NCBI GenBank assembly: GCA_019695575.1
Contig: JADNSB010000082.1
Location: forward strand, 1 to 64,000
Reading direction: 5' to 3'
From: Angomonas ambiguus
Lineage: Eukaryota > Euglenozoa > Kinetoplastea > Trypanosomatida > Trypanosomatidae
Length of the DNA stretch: 64,000 bases
Made by a program: the position numbers and the translations under genes. Under the pieces are notes generated by a model. That model was given only the letters and a program-made list of their open reading frames with translations, did not search any database and was not told where the DNA came from. Positions 47,954-56,101 of this stretch are shown in pieces; within the stretch, counting starts at the first letter, position 1, and each line of letters opens with the position of its first letter.

Positions 47954-48637
47954 ATGACCACTTCTCCGACTAGTCATTATTCTTTAACAGACTACATAGC
48001 CCATAATCATGTTCTAGAATCTCTAAAAAGTGGGGTAGAGATGTACATCACCAATGAAATAGGACTGTCCTACCAATTCATTGGGTCTGTCCTTATTTCT
48101 AACCGACGAGGTCTACTAGTTTTATCCGACCAAAGAGGGGCGGATACTTCTAACCGTTTACTAGTGGAGAAAATTTCGAAAATTCGTGCAGAGGGAGATA
48201 CTATAGGAATGGAGGTGTTCACGGATGGTAGTGTATCACTTCAGGTGCGCTTCTCTCCCCCCACGGAGGAAGCTTCTCTGGAACAGTGGTGTCAAGTACT
48301 GAGGGCGGTTGCCACCCCAACCACGGACTCTACAGCCACTGCCACTGCTGGGGAGTCCTCTAGTGTACAGACCCCTGTACCCCTCCCCACCGGTCAACAG
48401 CACTGCACCCCAATGACCTCGCGGAGAGCGCTAGAGAAGAAGGAGGACCTATTGCAAACGGTACCGACCGTGATGGACCGCCAGAGGGAAGGGGTGGACC
48501 TTCTCCGTACCCCAGAGTCTACCGATGAGCAGCTTTCATTAATCTGCGATTCACTGGAACAGCGCCTTGAAAGACTAAAGGAGTTCAAGCAATGGCTGTC
48601 CGAGGATGACCTTTCTAGAGCGGTTGTGGATCTTTAG
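47954..48637 (+). CDS. PH-like-domain protein, unknown
   Basis: 227 residues. Residues about 8-118 alternate short strands (EMYITNEIG, QFIGSVLISN, RGLLVLSDQ, GMEVFTDGSVSLQVRF) and end with an amphipathic helix (LEQWCQVLRAVA), the order expected of a PH-like fold. A disordered Thr/Ser/Pro linker follows, and a C-terminal coiled-coil-like helix (LICDSLEQRLERLKEFKQWL). Fold guess only; ligand and partner unknown. Confidence 0.55.
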   Translation: MTTSPTSHYSLTDYIAHNHVLESLKSGVEMYITNEIGLSYQFIGSVLISNRRGLLVLSDQRGADTSNRLLVEKISKIRAEGDTIGMEVFTDGSVSLQVRFSPPTEEASLEQWCQVLRAVATPTTDSTATATAGESSSVQTPVPLPTGQQHCTPMTSRRALEKKEDLLQTVPTVMDRQREGVDLLRTPESTDEQLSLICDSLEQRLERLKEFKQWLSEDDLSRAVVDL

Positions 48638-48728
48638 CAGTGATCTCTTCAGTGTGAAGAAAGAACCGAAAGAAAGGTCCTCAAATGACACAACTAACTA
48701 AAACATTTCACGTATCCCTTCAGCTGTT

Positions 48729-48767
48729 TCTTTTTCTTTTTTTTTTTTCTGTACTCTTCTCTTTCAG
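48729..48767 (+). promoter_or_regulatory. Predicted trans-splice acceptor of the acyltransferase gene
   Basis: T/C tract ending CTTCTCTTTCAG (AG at 48766-48767). It sits inside an in-frame extension from 48685; the first ATG after it in frame is at 48850. Confidence 0.65.
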
Positions 48768-48849
48768 TTCTTGTACTGATACTTCGACGCCATTTTTTTT
48801 TTTTAATTGCTTCTCCATTACTAACAGGAATATCGAAAGGAAAAAAAAA

Positions 48850-49848
48850 ATGAATAGTGTGAATCTCGCTCCTTTATTAAACAATGTCAAGTGCCAGAGA
48901 AGCGCAATGTTAGCACTGGCGTGCGGTACTGGTTACGGCCTACTTTCCCTAAGGCTGCTCCCTAACTGTGTGATGCGTGGATGGTTCTTTCTTACCGTAC
49001 TTACTACAGTGTTCCCGGCGAGTGCTTTACTTTATTTCATTGACCCTATCCGCTACCTCGGCGTCCCCCGCCGTGTAGTGCAACGCATATGCATTGCTGT
49101 GATGTCAAGTGCCTTTAAGCTGGTCAGCTTCTTGAACCCTCAAATTAAGACGGTTATAAAATTTGACAAGAACGAAAAGGGAGAGCAGATTAAAGGTTGG
49201 AAGGACATCACTCGCAGTGGAAACGCTTATGCGCTTAACCACACCTCCTTCTGGGATGTGTTTATGCTGATTCAAGTTATGCCGCTTCACTTCCTGGTCG
49301 AGACCAGGACGCTGATGAAGGCCTCCCTGCGCCAGATTCCTATCTTCGGCGGCTGCTTCGACCGCGTCGGACACTTCCCCGTGTACTTCAAGTCGGACGA
49401 GGATGGAAACTTCCAGGTGGACAAAGACAAGCAGGCAGAGGTGCAGGTACTGGTGAATGAACATATTGAAAAAGGAGGCAATCTCGCCATCTTCCCTGAG
49501 GGTGCCGTCAACAAGAACCCCGAGACACTAAAACCATTTCGCTTTGGCACCTTTGCGACCATCTTTGAGCACAAGATGCCTTTGTACTATGTTGTGTCGG
49601 TCGGAAATGAGAAAACATGGCCCCCTCAATGCGTCTGCGGAGGCTACCCGTCAGATATCAGGATCCGCTGTGGAGCCTACCCTATCGATTTCGCCACCCA
49701 AGACAGCAAACAGGTGGCGCAGGAAATGCAAGTCTTTATGCAAAAGGTTCGTGCGGAGCTCGTCGAGGAGTTGGAGAATGAAAAGAAGAACAAAAAGAAC
49801 AAAAAGACCGTAACTGAGAAACCCGCACCCCAGTTAGCCACTGCGTAG
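48850..49848 (+). CDS. 1-acylglycerol-3-phosphate acyltransferase-like (PlsC family)
   Basis: 332 residues. Two N-terminal hydrophobic segments (about 20-65) are followed by the PlsC domain: NHTSFWDVF (the NHxxxxD catalytic motif, about residue 120), a GCFDRVGHFPV segment, and FPEGAVNKNP (the EGT-like motif II, with Ala for Thr) near 215. A Lys/Asn-rich tail ends the protein. Family reaction: acyl-CoA-dependent acylation of lysophosphatidic acid to phosphatidic acid in the ER. The EGA variant and sequence distance leave other lysophospholipid acyltransferase substrates possible. Together with the DAG kinase, it would feed the same phosphatidic acid pool. Confidence 0.85.
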   Translation: MNSVNLAPLLNNVKCQRSAMLALACGTGYGLLSLRLLPNCVMRGWFFLTVLTTVFPASALLYFIDPIRYLGVPRRVVQRICIAVMSSAFKLVSFLNPQIKTVIKFDKNEKGEQIKGWKDITRSGNAYALNHTSFWDVFMLIQVMPLHFLVETRTLMKASLRQIPIFGGCFDRVGHFPVYFKSDEDGNFQVDKDKQAEVQVLVNEHIEKGGNLAIFPEGAVNKNPETLKPFRFGTFATIFEHKMPLYYVVSVGNEKTWPPQCVCGGYPSDIRIRCGAYPIDFATQDSKQVAQEMQVFMQKVRAELVEELENEKKNKKNKKTVTEKPAPQLATA

Positions 49849-50130
49849 CTTACCCATAGTTACATTATTACCGATATTTTTATAGTTATATATATATATA
49901 TATATCTAAAGCTTATTACTTATATTTAATTGAAGGAACAGAAAGTTGTAAAGTGTGTTTCTGTACCCAATTTAATGTCCTGATGTTGGTAAGTGTAGTT
50001 GTACTCGTCAAACTACCGCTGCTTCCTTTATATATACTGTTTCTTTTCCTCACCCTTTCCACCCCAAACACATTATTTTTTTTCCCCCTTTTAAAATAGG
50101 AATCACAACACACGTTAATAAAAGAGAAAA

Positions 50131-50946
50131 ATGGATCAAGGGTATACCCAAAGCGCCCCACCGGCGAGAAGAGATATTTCTTCCAACTTCTTTGTAAGAC
50201 ACGCTCCAAAACTATTCTTGTTGGTTTCCTTTGTCATCGCCGTACTCATCTTCGCGGGTGTTATCGTCAGTCTCACTAAAATTATTGTGAAGCCCCATAT
50301 TGTGCTTCAAGATATTTACTGTTTAATATTCTCCCTGCTCTCTCTGTCCGCGGAACTAAGACAGTTTGGGTGGTGCCGTAAAATAGTGTATAAGTGGATG
50401 CGTTTCTTTTATGCGCTTACCGTTTATCGCTTTAGAGGTCTATTTTATATCTTTTTTGGACTACTCTCATTGGGGTATCACCCAGTGATGTATGTCGCGG
50501 GGGCGTTGGCGATCGCGTTGGGCCTCGCGATGTTCGTGCTCACTTTCTTTACCACCTTCCCCGAGTACGATGACCCAGAGGAGACGCAGCGCATTGAAAA
50601 GGAAAAGGAGCAGTTTAACGAGACGGAGCTGCAGAGGGAAGAAGAGACCCAACATGGGATAGGGGCTGGTGGGGTGTTCCAGAATATTGGAACCAAACTT
50701 TCTGGATTAGGACAGGATGTGAAGAAATCCGTAGCAGGGGATAGCAAGCCCACCAGCGTACCACCTCCAGCTCAGACCGCCCCTGGAGCGACGAAGGCAG
50801 AAGGAAGCGCCAATCTTAGTGAAACACCTCGCCTCCCCTCCGCTGCCGCTGCCATGTTGGTTCCCCCGGAGCGCCTCCACCACCCCTTCCAAGAACTATC
50901 CCCAAGGCGGGTTCCAGGGTCAGAAGCCCCCGCCGCCGGTCCGTGA
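50131..50946 (+). CDS. COPI-associated / TVP15-like Golgi membrane protein
   Basis: 271 residues. Four hydrophobic segments in about 27-150: LLVSFVIAVLIFAGVIVSL, DIYCLIFSLLSLSAEL, FRGLFYIFFGLLSLG, and AGALAIALGLAMFVLTFF. The order and the 'RGLFYIFFGLL' motif match the COPI-associated protein family (PF08507, yeast TVP15). These are small tetraspanning Golgi/vesicle proteins of poorly known function. The C-terminal tail (about 155-271) is charged then Pro/Ala-rich. The frame stops at 50944-50946, but coding-like sequence resumes in the same frame to 51063. A different frame over about 50865-50955 also reads like tail sequence (PSKNYPQGGFQGQKPPPP), suggesting two compensating indels or sequence errors in the tail. 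Confidence 0.75.
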   Translation: MDQGYTQSAPPARRDISSNFFVRHAPKLFLLVSFVIAVLIFAGVIVSLTKIIVKPHIVLQDIYCLIFSLLSLSAELRQFGWCRKIVYKWMRFFYALTVYRFRGLFYIFFGLLSLGYHPVMYVAGALAIALGLAMFVLTFFTTFPEYDDPEETQRIEKEKEQFNETELQREEETQHGIGAGGVFQNIGTKLSGLGQDVKKSVAGDSKPTSVPPPAQTAPGATKAEGSANLSETPRLPSAAAAMLVPPERLHHPFQELSPRRVPGSEAPAAGP

Positions 50947-51343
50947 GGAGGGCTGACGAGAGCGGACGACAGTGGAGAGGACTACGTGGAGCCCAGTAAG
51001 GAAAGTCAACTGCGTCGTCAGTTTAATCAGGGATGGGAGCTTCGAATTCCTTATCGGATATGAAGTAAAATAGAGAATCATTATTTACAGTAAAAAAAAA
51101 AAACGCCATTTTTTTTTCTTGGCAGAGGATTTAGTAAGTCTCTACAGTATTGAGGTGTTTTTTTTTTTTCTGTGATGCTTTATTTCCATTCGTGTACCAA
51201 AAGAGAAAAATGTAAGCCACAAATAACTGCAACGAGTTCTTTTTTTTCCCTACGCTGTTGAACTGACTGAAGGTTATATATAAAAAAAAAAAAAAGGATA
51301 TAGGCAACTTAAAAATAGCCTTTTATACAGTTAGATACCCATC
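50947..51343. other. Intergenic region with coding-like remnant at its start
   Basis: 50947-51063 continues the preceding frame after its stop, with an acidic/basic peptide (DDSGEDYVEP, then a tail ending IPYRI) and a stop at 51061. From 51064 it is ordinary A/T-run intergenic sequence with T tracts near 51104 and 51157. Confidence 0.4.
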
Positions 51344-52003
51344 ATGAGTGACGACGACGGCCCTCCTCCAGTCCGTAGTGCCCGAGTGAAGCCCAAGAAG
51401 GCCAGTCTACCCGAAGTCACCAAAAGATCAAAGCGAAAGGATCCACGCTTCGATCCACTTCATGGCAGTGTGGTACAGAGCCAGTTTGAATCCAACTATA
51501 AGTTCCTGCGCGAGATGCAAGAGGAGGAACAGGAGAGGCGGAAGGCGCGCATTCAGCAACTACGGTGCATTATTCGGCGTATTGAGCTAGAGGAGGCGTT
51601 GAAGAAGAGGGAAATCACAGAGGAAGAGTTTGAGGAATACGACTTGTCCGACTTGGAGGAAGACGTGTTTGAGGACCACAGAGACGACCTCATCGCCCTG
51701 AAGCGCACCCCACCGGCGGCTATTTATGAAGAGTTGGCGACACTACAGAGGGAGTCCCAGCTGTACACCTCAAGGACCAAGGATAAGAGCATTCTCTCTC
51801 GAAAGGAGACGGTGAAGAAAAATATGCTAAAGAAGGAACTTCAGCAAGTCAAGGAGGGTACCAAACAGCGTCCGTTCTTCCCCAAGAGAAGTGCGGTGAA
51901 GCGAGCACTTATAGAGGACACCTACGACCGCTTGGATAATGTAGGAGGTAAGTACGCGGTGGACCGATACCTGGCACGTAAGTCAAAACGCCAACGTCTG
52001 TGA
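51344..52003 (+). CDS. RRP36: RRP36 rRNA-processing protein
   Basis: 219 residues. RRP36/DUF947 signatures: KDPRFDPLHGSV (about 32-43) followed by F..NYKFLREMQEEE, a charged helical middle, and the C-terminal KQRPFFPKRSAVKRALIEDTY with a basic end (KSKRQRL). RRP36 is a 90S/SSU-processome component needed for early cleavages of pre-18S rRNA in the nucleolus. Length is close to the family norm. The middle Glu-rich stretch (EEFEEYDLSDLEED) is more acidic than usual. Confidence 0.9.
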   Translation: MSDDDGPPPVRSARVKPKKASLPEVTKRSKRKDPRFDPLHGSVVQSQFESNYKFLREMQEEEQERRKARIQQLRCIIRRIELEEALKKREITEEEFEEYDLSDLEEDVFEDHRDDLIALKRTPPAAIYEELATLQRESQLYTSRTKDKSILSRKETVKKNMLKKELQQVKEGTKQRPFFPKRSAVKRALIEDTYDRLDNVGGKYAVDRYLARKSKRQRL

Positions 52004-52149
52004 CGATATATTACTATTATTGTTTATTATCATCTTGATCTCTAAATCCGATTAACCGTTACAAAAGAAAAAGAAGGAATTGTTTTGTTTTTTTTTTTGT
52101 TTTGTTTTCACCCTAATCGTGGAGAGAAAAACGTGTTTTATTATTATTA

Positions 52150-52203
52150 TTATTATTATTTTTGTTTTCAACCTCTTTCCATCTCTCTCTCTCTTGCGTC
52201 AAG
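52150..52203 (+). promoter_or_regulatory. Predicted trans-splice acceptor of the CLC gene
   Basis: ATT-rich then CAACCTCTTTCCATCTCTCTCTCTC tract ending TCAAG (AG 52202-52203), five bases before the ATG at 52208. The open frame upstream (from 52085) is translated tract sequence. Confidence 0.65.
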
Positions 52204-52207
52204 AGTA

Positions 52208-54931
52208 ATGGATAGCGAACCTATTTTTGAAAGTGGGTTTCTAGGTAGAGAGTGGTGGAAGTGGTTTTGGCAGGAGTTGAAGCAAACGGCCACCCCTCAC
52301 CTTACCCACTCTGAAGGTCTTAGCTCGAGGGAGGTAGAACGCCAGTCCTCTTATGAGAGTCTGGACTATTACAAGTCCTACTCTACTATTTACATTCAGC
52401 ACCTGAGACAACACCATCGTAGACGGTTAGAGTTTCAGCAAACGCGCCTCGAGTCTCGCACTCGTGCCGACGAACTGTCCTCTTTGAATAACAACTCCTT
52501 CATACCCAATGGCGAGGAAATTACGGCACATCTCAATCAACTGGCGGTGGTACACGACGAGGAGGAGCGCAATACAGCGATACGGTGGCTCTTGCACGTC
52601 CTCATCGCTCTCTCCGTGGGTGTAGTCGTCACTATCGTCTCCTATGGCGTGGAGATCTTAGAGCACTTTAGGGAAAAGACGTTGTTGACTATCATTCAGG
52701 TGGCGCCGCTCCGAATAGTAGGTTATTTAGGGGGGCTCTTGTTTTGGGTCTCCATTGCGGCCGCTCTTTCTGCGGTCGCTGCCGCTGTGGTGGTGTTTTT
52801 CGAACCGGCCGCCTCGGGGGGTGGTATCCCAGACATTATGGCCTATCTCAATGGGGTACATCTCCGTCGGGCGTTGAGTTTAAAGACTTTTATCGCGAAG
52901 GCGATTTCGTGTATTTTCGCGGTGGCGAGTGGGATGCCGGTCGGTTTGGAGGCCCCTTTGATTCACCTCGGTGGAATCACCGGCGCTGGGGTGACCCAAG
53001 GCAGGAGTCGTACGCTCGGGTTTCAGACGGGCTGGTTCCAAGCGTTTCGAAACAACAAGGACCGACGGGATTTTATTACGGCCGGTGCGGCCTGTGGGGT
53101 TAGCGCGGCTTTTGGGGCTCCGATCGGGGGTCTGCTTTTTGTGATGGAGGAGGTGAGTAGTTTCTGGGAGGTAGCCTCTAGTGGACAGATCTTCCTAGCG
53201 ACGATGGTGGGATTTACGGTTACCACCATGATTAACAGCGTCGTGGAGGATAAACGGCTTTTGGGATGGGTTTCAAACGCGGCATCGGTGTTATTTGAAG
53301 TTAATCTCACCATACCGCTCCATCTGGTGTCTATTATCCCGTCGTTGGTGTTGGGGGCGCTCTTGGGAGCACTGGCGGCCTTTTTCACTAAAGTCAATCT
53401 TATACTCACCAAATGGAGGCGTGAGAAACTGAAGCCGTTTCCGATGCGCCGCTTTATAGAGCCCATTCTCCTCGCGGCGGTCTTCACCGCTATTACCTAC
53501 TCGGTTACCCTTTTCTCCGACTGTCGGTCTATAAAAACGTTGGGAGAGGTAAATGAAACGATTCTGGTCTGGGGCACCGAGGACCCCTCTCGGCTCTTCA
53601 ATGGCACCTGTTCCTCGTCCGATACATACTCCCCCTTTGGGTCTTTAGGTCTAGCGACGGGTAAGAATGTGATCCGTCACTTGTTCACCCGACAAACCAT
53701 TGGAGAGTTTCCTATTTACTATCTTACCCTCTACTTCGTCCTGTACTTTATGTTTGCCTGTTTTTGCAGCGGTACGGCGGTTTCTGGTGGGCTCGTCGTT
53801 CCTAGTTTAGTGATTGGGGCCATATTTGGCCGCATGTACGGACTGTGTCTGTGGTATGCGGGTGTCTCCAACGTAGGGGAGGAGCGCGGGTACTGGAGGA
53901 CGGACGCGTGGATGGATCCTGGTGTATTCGCCTTGATTGGCGCGGGTGCCTTTCTCGCTGGTACCTCGAGAATGACCATGTCCATCTGTGTCATTATGGT
54001 GGAGCTGTCCTCCGAGCTGCACTACCTACTCCCTGTCATGGTAGCGATTGTGATGTCCAAGACGGTGGCGGACTGGCTCTCGGAGCCGCTGTACCACCAC
54101 ATGCTTCACATGGACTGTGTGCCGTACCTGGGGGCTCAGCTGACGCACCCAGAGTTGGAGCAGCTCACGGCGGCGGATGTGATGTCGTCCCCGTTGATTT
54201 CGTTTTGCTGTCGGGAGAGAACGGAAGTTATTTTGAGTGCAATGAGAGAGACCACGCATAACGCTTTCCCAGTGTTTGACGGTGCGAACCACCAGCACGA
54301 AATGAAGCCGTCTAAATTCATAGGACTCGTCACACGAGAGGACCTACAGGTGTACCTTACCTTGCCACAACTTCGCCAGAGTGCCACCAGCAACCGGGAG
54401 GAGGACTCCACCGCCCCGAACCTGGTGCATTCGCTTACCTGGAATGACTGGATAAAGCACAAAGCATCCCTCTTTCTCCTCGCTGAGGACCGGTATAGCT
54501 GGATCCAAACCCACATACCAGGCACGGGAACCAACGCAGAGTCGGACTCCACCCCCTCTCTTCCTCCTGTAGTAGATTTATCACTGATCGTGAATCGAAG
54601 TCCTTGGTGTGTGCCCCTCTTTTTTAATCTAAAAATGGCCTACCACACCTTCCGGATGATGGGCCTGCGCCACTTGGTCGTGGTAGACGGCGAAGAGGCG
54701 AAGGGTATTATCACCCGAAAGGATCTGCTACCAAAAGTGCTTCTTCAACGCCTGCAGGAACTACAAGAGAGGACCTCCGAAGAAACCACCGAACCCCAAA
54801 GCGTCATGCCGCAGCCTTCTACTGCTCCCCCAGAAGGTGAAGTCTTGAACGAAAGTTCGGTGCAGATTCCAATAGAAAATACTCCTTCTTCGCCTAATGT
54901 CAACAGTGTAATGGATGACCTTTTTAAATAA
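52208..54931 (+). CDS. CLC-family anion/proton exchanger
   Basis: 907 residues. A cytoplasmic N-terminus (about 1-130) leads to the CLC membrane domain (about 135-640). Anion-site signatures in order: GGGIPD (about 204, GSGIP in most CLCs), GLEAP (about 246, GxEGP with the gating Glu kept), GGLLFVMEE (about 311) and GGLVVPS (about 527, GxFxP region). Two CBS domains follow (about 650-730 and 790-850). The second Glu of MEE corresponds to the proton glutamate that marks exchangers (Val in channels), so a 2Cl-/H+ antiporter of endosomal, acidocalcisome or vacuolar membrane type is more likely than a channel. The Gly in place of the selectivity Ser is unusual. Confidence 0.92.
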   Translation: MDSEPIFESGFLGREWWKWFWQELKQTATPHLTHSEGLSSREVERQSSYESLDYYKSYSTIYIQHLRQHHRRRLEFQQTRLESRTRADELSSLNNNSFIPNGEEITAHLNQLAVVHDEEERNTAIRWLLHVLIALSVGVVVTIVSYGVEILEHFREKTLLTIIQVAPLRIVGYLGGLLFWVSIAAALSAVAAAVVVFFEPAASGGGIPDIMAYLNGVHLRRALSLKTFIAKAISCIFAVASGMPVGLEAPLIHLGGITGAGVTQGRSRTLGFQTGWFQAFRNNKDRRDFITAGAACGVSAAFGAPIGGLLFVMEEVSSFWEVASSGQIFLATMVGFTVTTMINSVVEDKRLLGWVSNAASVLFEVNLTIPLHLVSIIPSLVLGALLGALAAFFTKVNLILTKWRREKLKPFPMRRFIEPILLAAVFTAITYSVTLFSDCRSIKTLGEVNETILVWGTEDPSRLFNGTCSSSDTYSPFGSLGLATGKNVIRHLFTRQTIGEFPIYYLTLYFVLYFMFACFCSGTAVSGGLVVPSLVIGAIFGRMYGLCLWYAGVSNVGEERGYWRTDAWMDPGVFALIGAGAFLAGTSRMTMSICVIMVELSSELHYLLPVMVAIVMSKTVADWLSEPLYHHMLHMDCVPYLGAQLTHPELEQLTAADVMSSPLISFCCRERTEVILSAMRETTHNAFPVFDGANHQHEMKPSKFIGLVTREDLQVYLTLPQLRQSATSNREEDSTAPNLVHSLTWNDWIKHKASLFLLAEDRYSWIQTHIPGTGTNAESDSTPSLPPVVDLSLIVNRSPWCVPLFFNLKMAYHTFRMMGLRHLVVVDGEEAKGIITRKDLLPKVLLQRLQELQERTSEETTEPQSVMPQPSTAPPEGEVLNESSVQIPIENTPSSPNVNSVMDDLFK

Positions 54932-55135
54932 ACCCTCCATTTATCGACGCCTTGTTTTGTTGTTTCCACTTATGGAACCATGTTTGCAATGTATCGTTTT
55001 TCAACGGTATTATTAGGAATAGTGTTAACGTTTATTTGACTTTTTCATTTTGTTCTTCTACTACACTACTTTCCGCCCCCCCCCTTTTTTTTTTTTTTTT
55101 GAAGTTCAAAATAATAATAAAAAAACACGGTAAAT

Positions 55136-55888
55136 ATGTCGGATAGTGATTTGGAGAAAAATTTGGTCGACTTTCTTTCCACTCTAGTCTCACGGCTTCC
55201 GGAGGGAAAGACGGTCAGTACCCCTGTGGTACAGCAGCTGCTGAAAACCAAACATAAGGACACCTACTCTGAAGAATTCGTCAACTCTCACGCCACTTTC
55301 ATCGCTACGAACCTCACACGTTTGCTCGAAGAAAAGCAAAATAAGGGAAAAGAATCGGAAAGTGAAAGTGACGACGAGGAAAGTGAGTCCGACAGCGAAG
55401 AAGATGAAGAAGAGGATGATGACGACGATGAGGAAGACGACGATGACGACGACGAGGAAGACGAGGATGAGGAGAGTGATGAAGAACCTGAACTAAAGAA
55501 GGCAAAGTTGGAGGTGGAAGAGAAGCTAACCAGCGGTGATGCTGTTTCTGCTCGTTGTAAGGCAATGGTGAATGTTCTCAACAAGCTGCACCTACGTGTC
55601 CGTCCCCCGAAGCCTGATGAAGCCATTGAACAGTACCTGGAGTACCTCAAGGAAGAGTTTGTGAAGCAAAAACTGGATCCTGAAAAGTACTCCAAGTCTG
55701 ACATTAAACGCTATCAAATGCAGAAAGAGATTGAAGCGCTTCAGGCGGCCTCTGGTGTACCACTAGACTTGGATAGGTCCCAGAGAGTAGGGAGAGGACT
55801 CGGAAAAGTGCCACTGAAGCCCACCGAAGGGGGAAAAGAAAAGGAAAAGGAAAAGGAAAAGGACGATGATTGGTTCTTGGATAATTAA
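55136..55888 (+). CDS. Acidic nuclear protein, HIRIP3-like
   Basis: 250 residues. An N-terminal helical domain (about 1-65: LEKNLVDFLSTLVSRL..STPVVQQLLKTKH) of DEK_C-like type is followed by an Asp/Glu/Ser run (about 75-120) and a C-terminal domain (about 140-225: VLNKLHLRVRPPKPDEAIEQYLEYL and IKRYQMQKEIEALQAA). It ends with an (EK)n tail. The order DEK_C-like, acidic, then a 'lkklGl..rPP' helical domain is that of HIRIP3, an H2A-H2B chaperone, but identity is low and the call is tentative. The acidic run by itself favours histone or basic-protein binding. Confidence 0.5.
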   Translation: MSDSDLEKNLVDFLSTLVSRLPEGKTVSTPVVQQLLKTKHKDTYSEEFVNSHATFIATNLTRLLEEKQNKGKESESESDDEESESDSEEDEEEDDDDDEEDDDDDDEEDEDEESDEEPELKKAKLEVEEKLTSGDAVSARCKAMVNVLNKLHLRVRPPKPDEAIEQYLEYLKEEFVKQKLDPEKYSKSDIKRYQMQKEIEALQAASGVPLDLDRSQRVGRGLGKVPLKPTEGGKEKEKEKEKDDDWFLDN

Positions 55889-56019
55889 ATGCTGCGCCGA
55901 ACAATATAAAATAGAGCTTGGTAAGCGCCTAGACTGGTGTGGGGGTTTTGTGCTTTTAAAAATATATATGTATAGTTTGCTCCATACTTCTTTACCCCTT
56001 TCCTACTATACTATAATTC

Positions 56020-56082
56020 ACTCTTTCTCCATCTTTTTTTTCGTTGTTGTTGTCTCTGTGTGACACTTTTTTTTTTCGCTAG
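56020..56082 (+). promoter_or_regulatory. Predicted trans-splice acceptor of the SET gene
   Basis: CTCTTTCTCCATCTTTTTTTT and a second T tract end in TTTCGCTAG; AG at 56081-56082. An out-of-frame ATG at 56092 opens a six-codon upstream ORF that overlaps the main start at 56102. Confidence 0.65.
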
Positions 56083-56101
56083 GTAGAATAAATGTACGTT
56101 G

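Noticed and set aside
55370-55495. GAC/GAA-rich stretch considered as a simple repeat
   Set aside because: It is in frame and encodes the acidic run of the HIRIP3-like protein; mixed codons show selection on protein rather than slippage alone.
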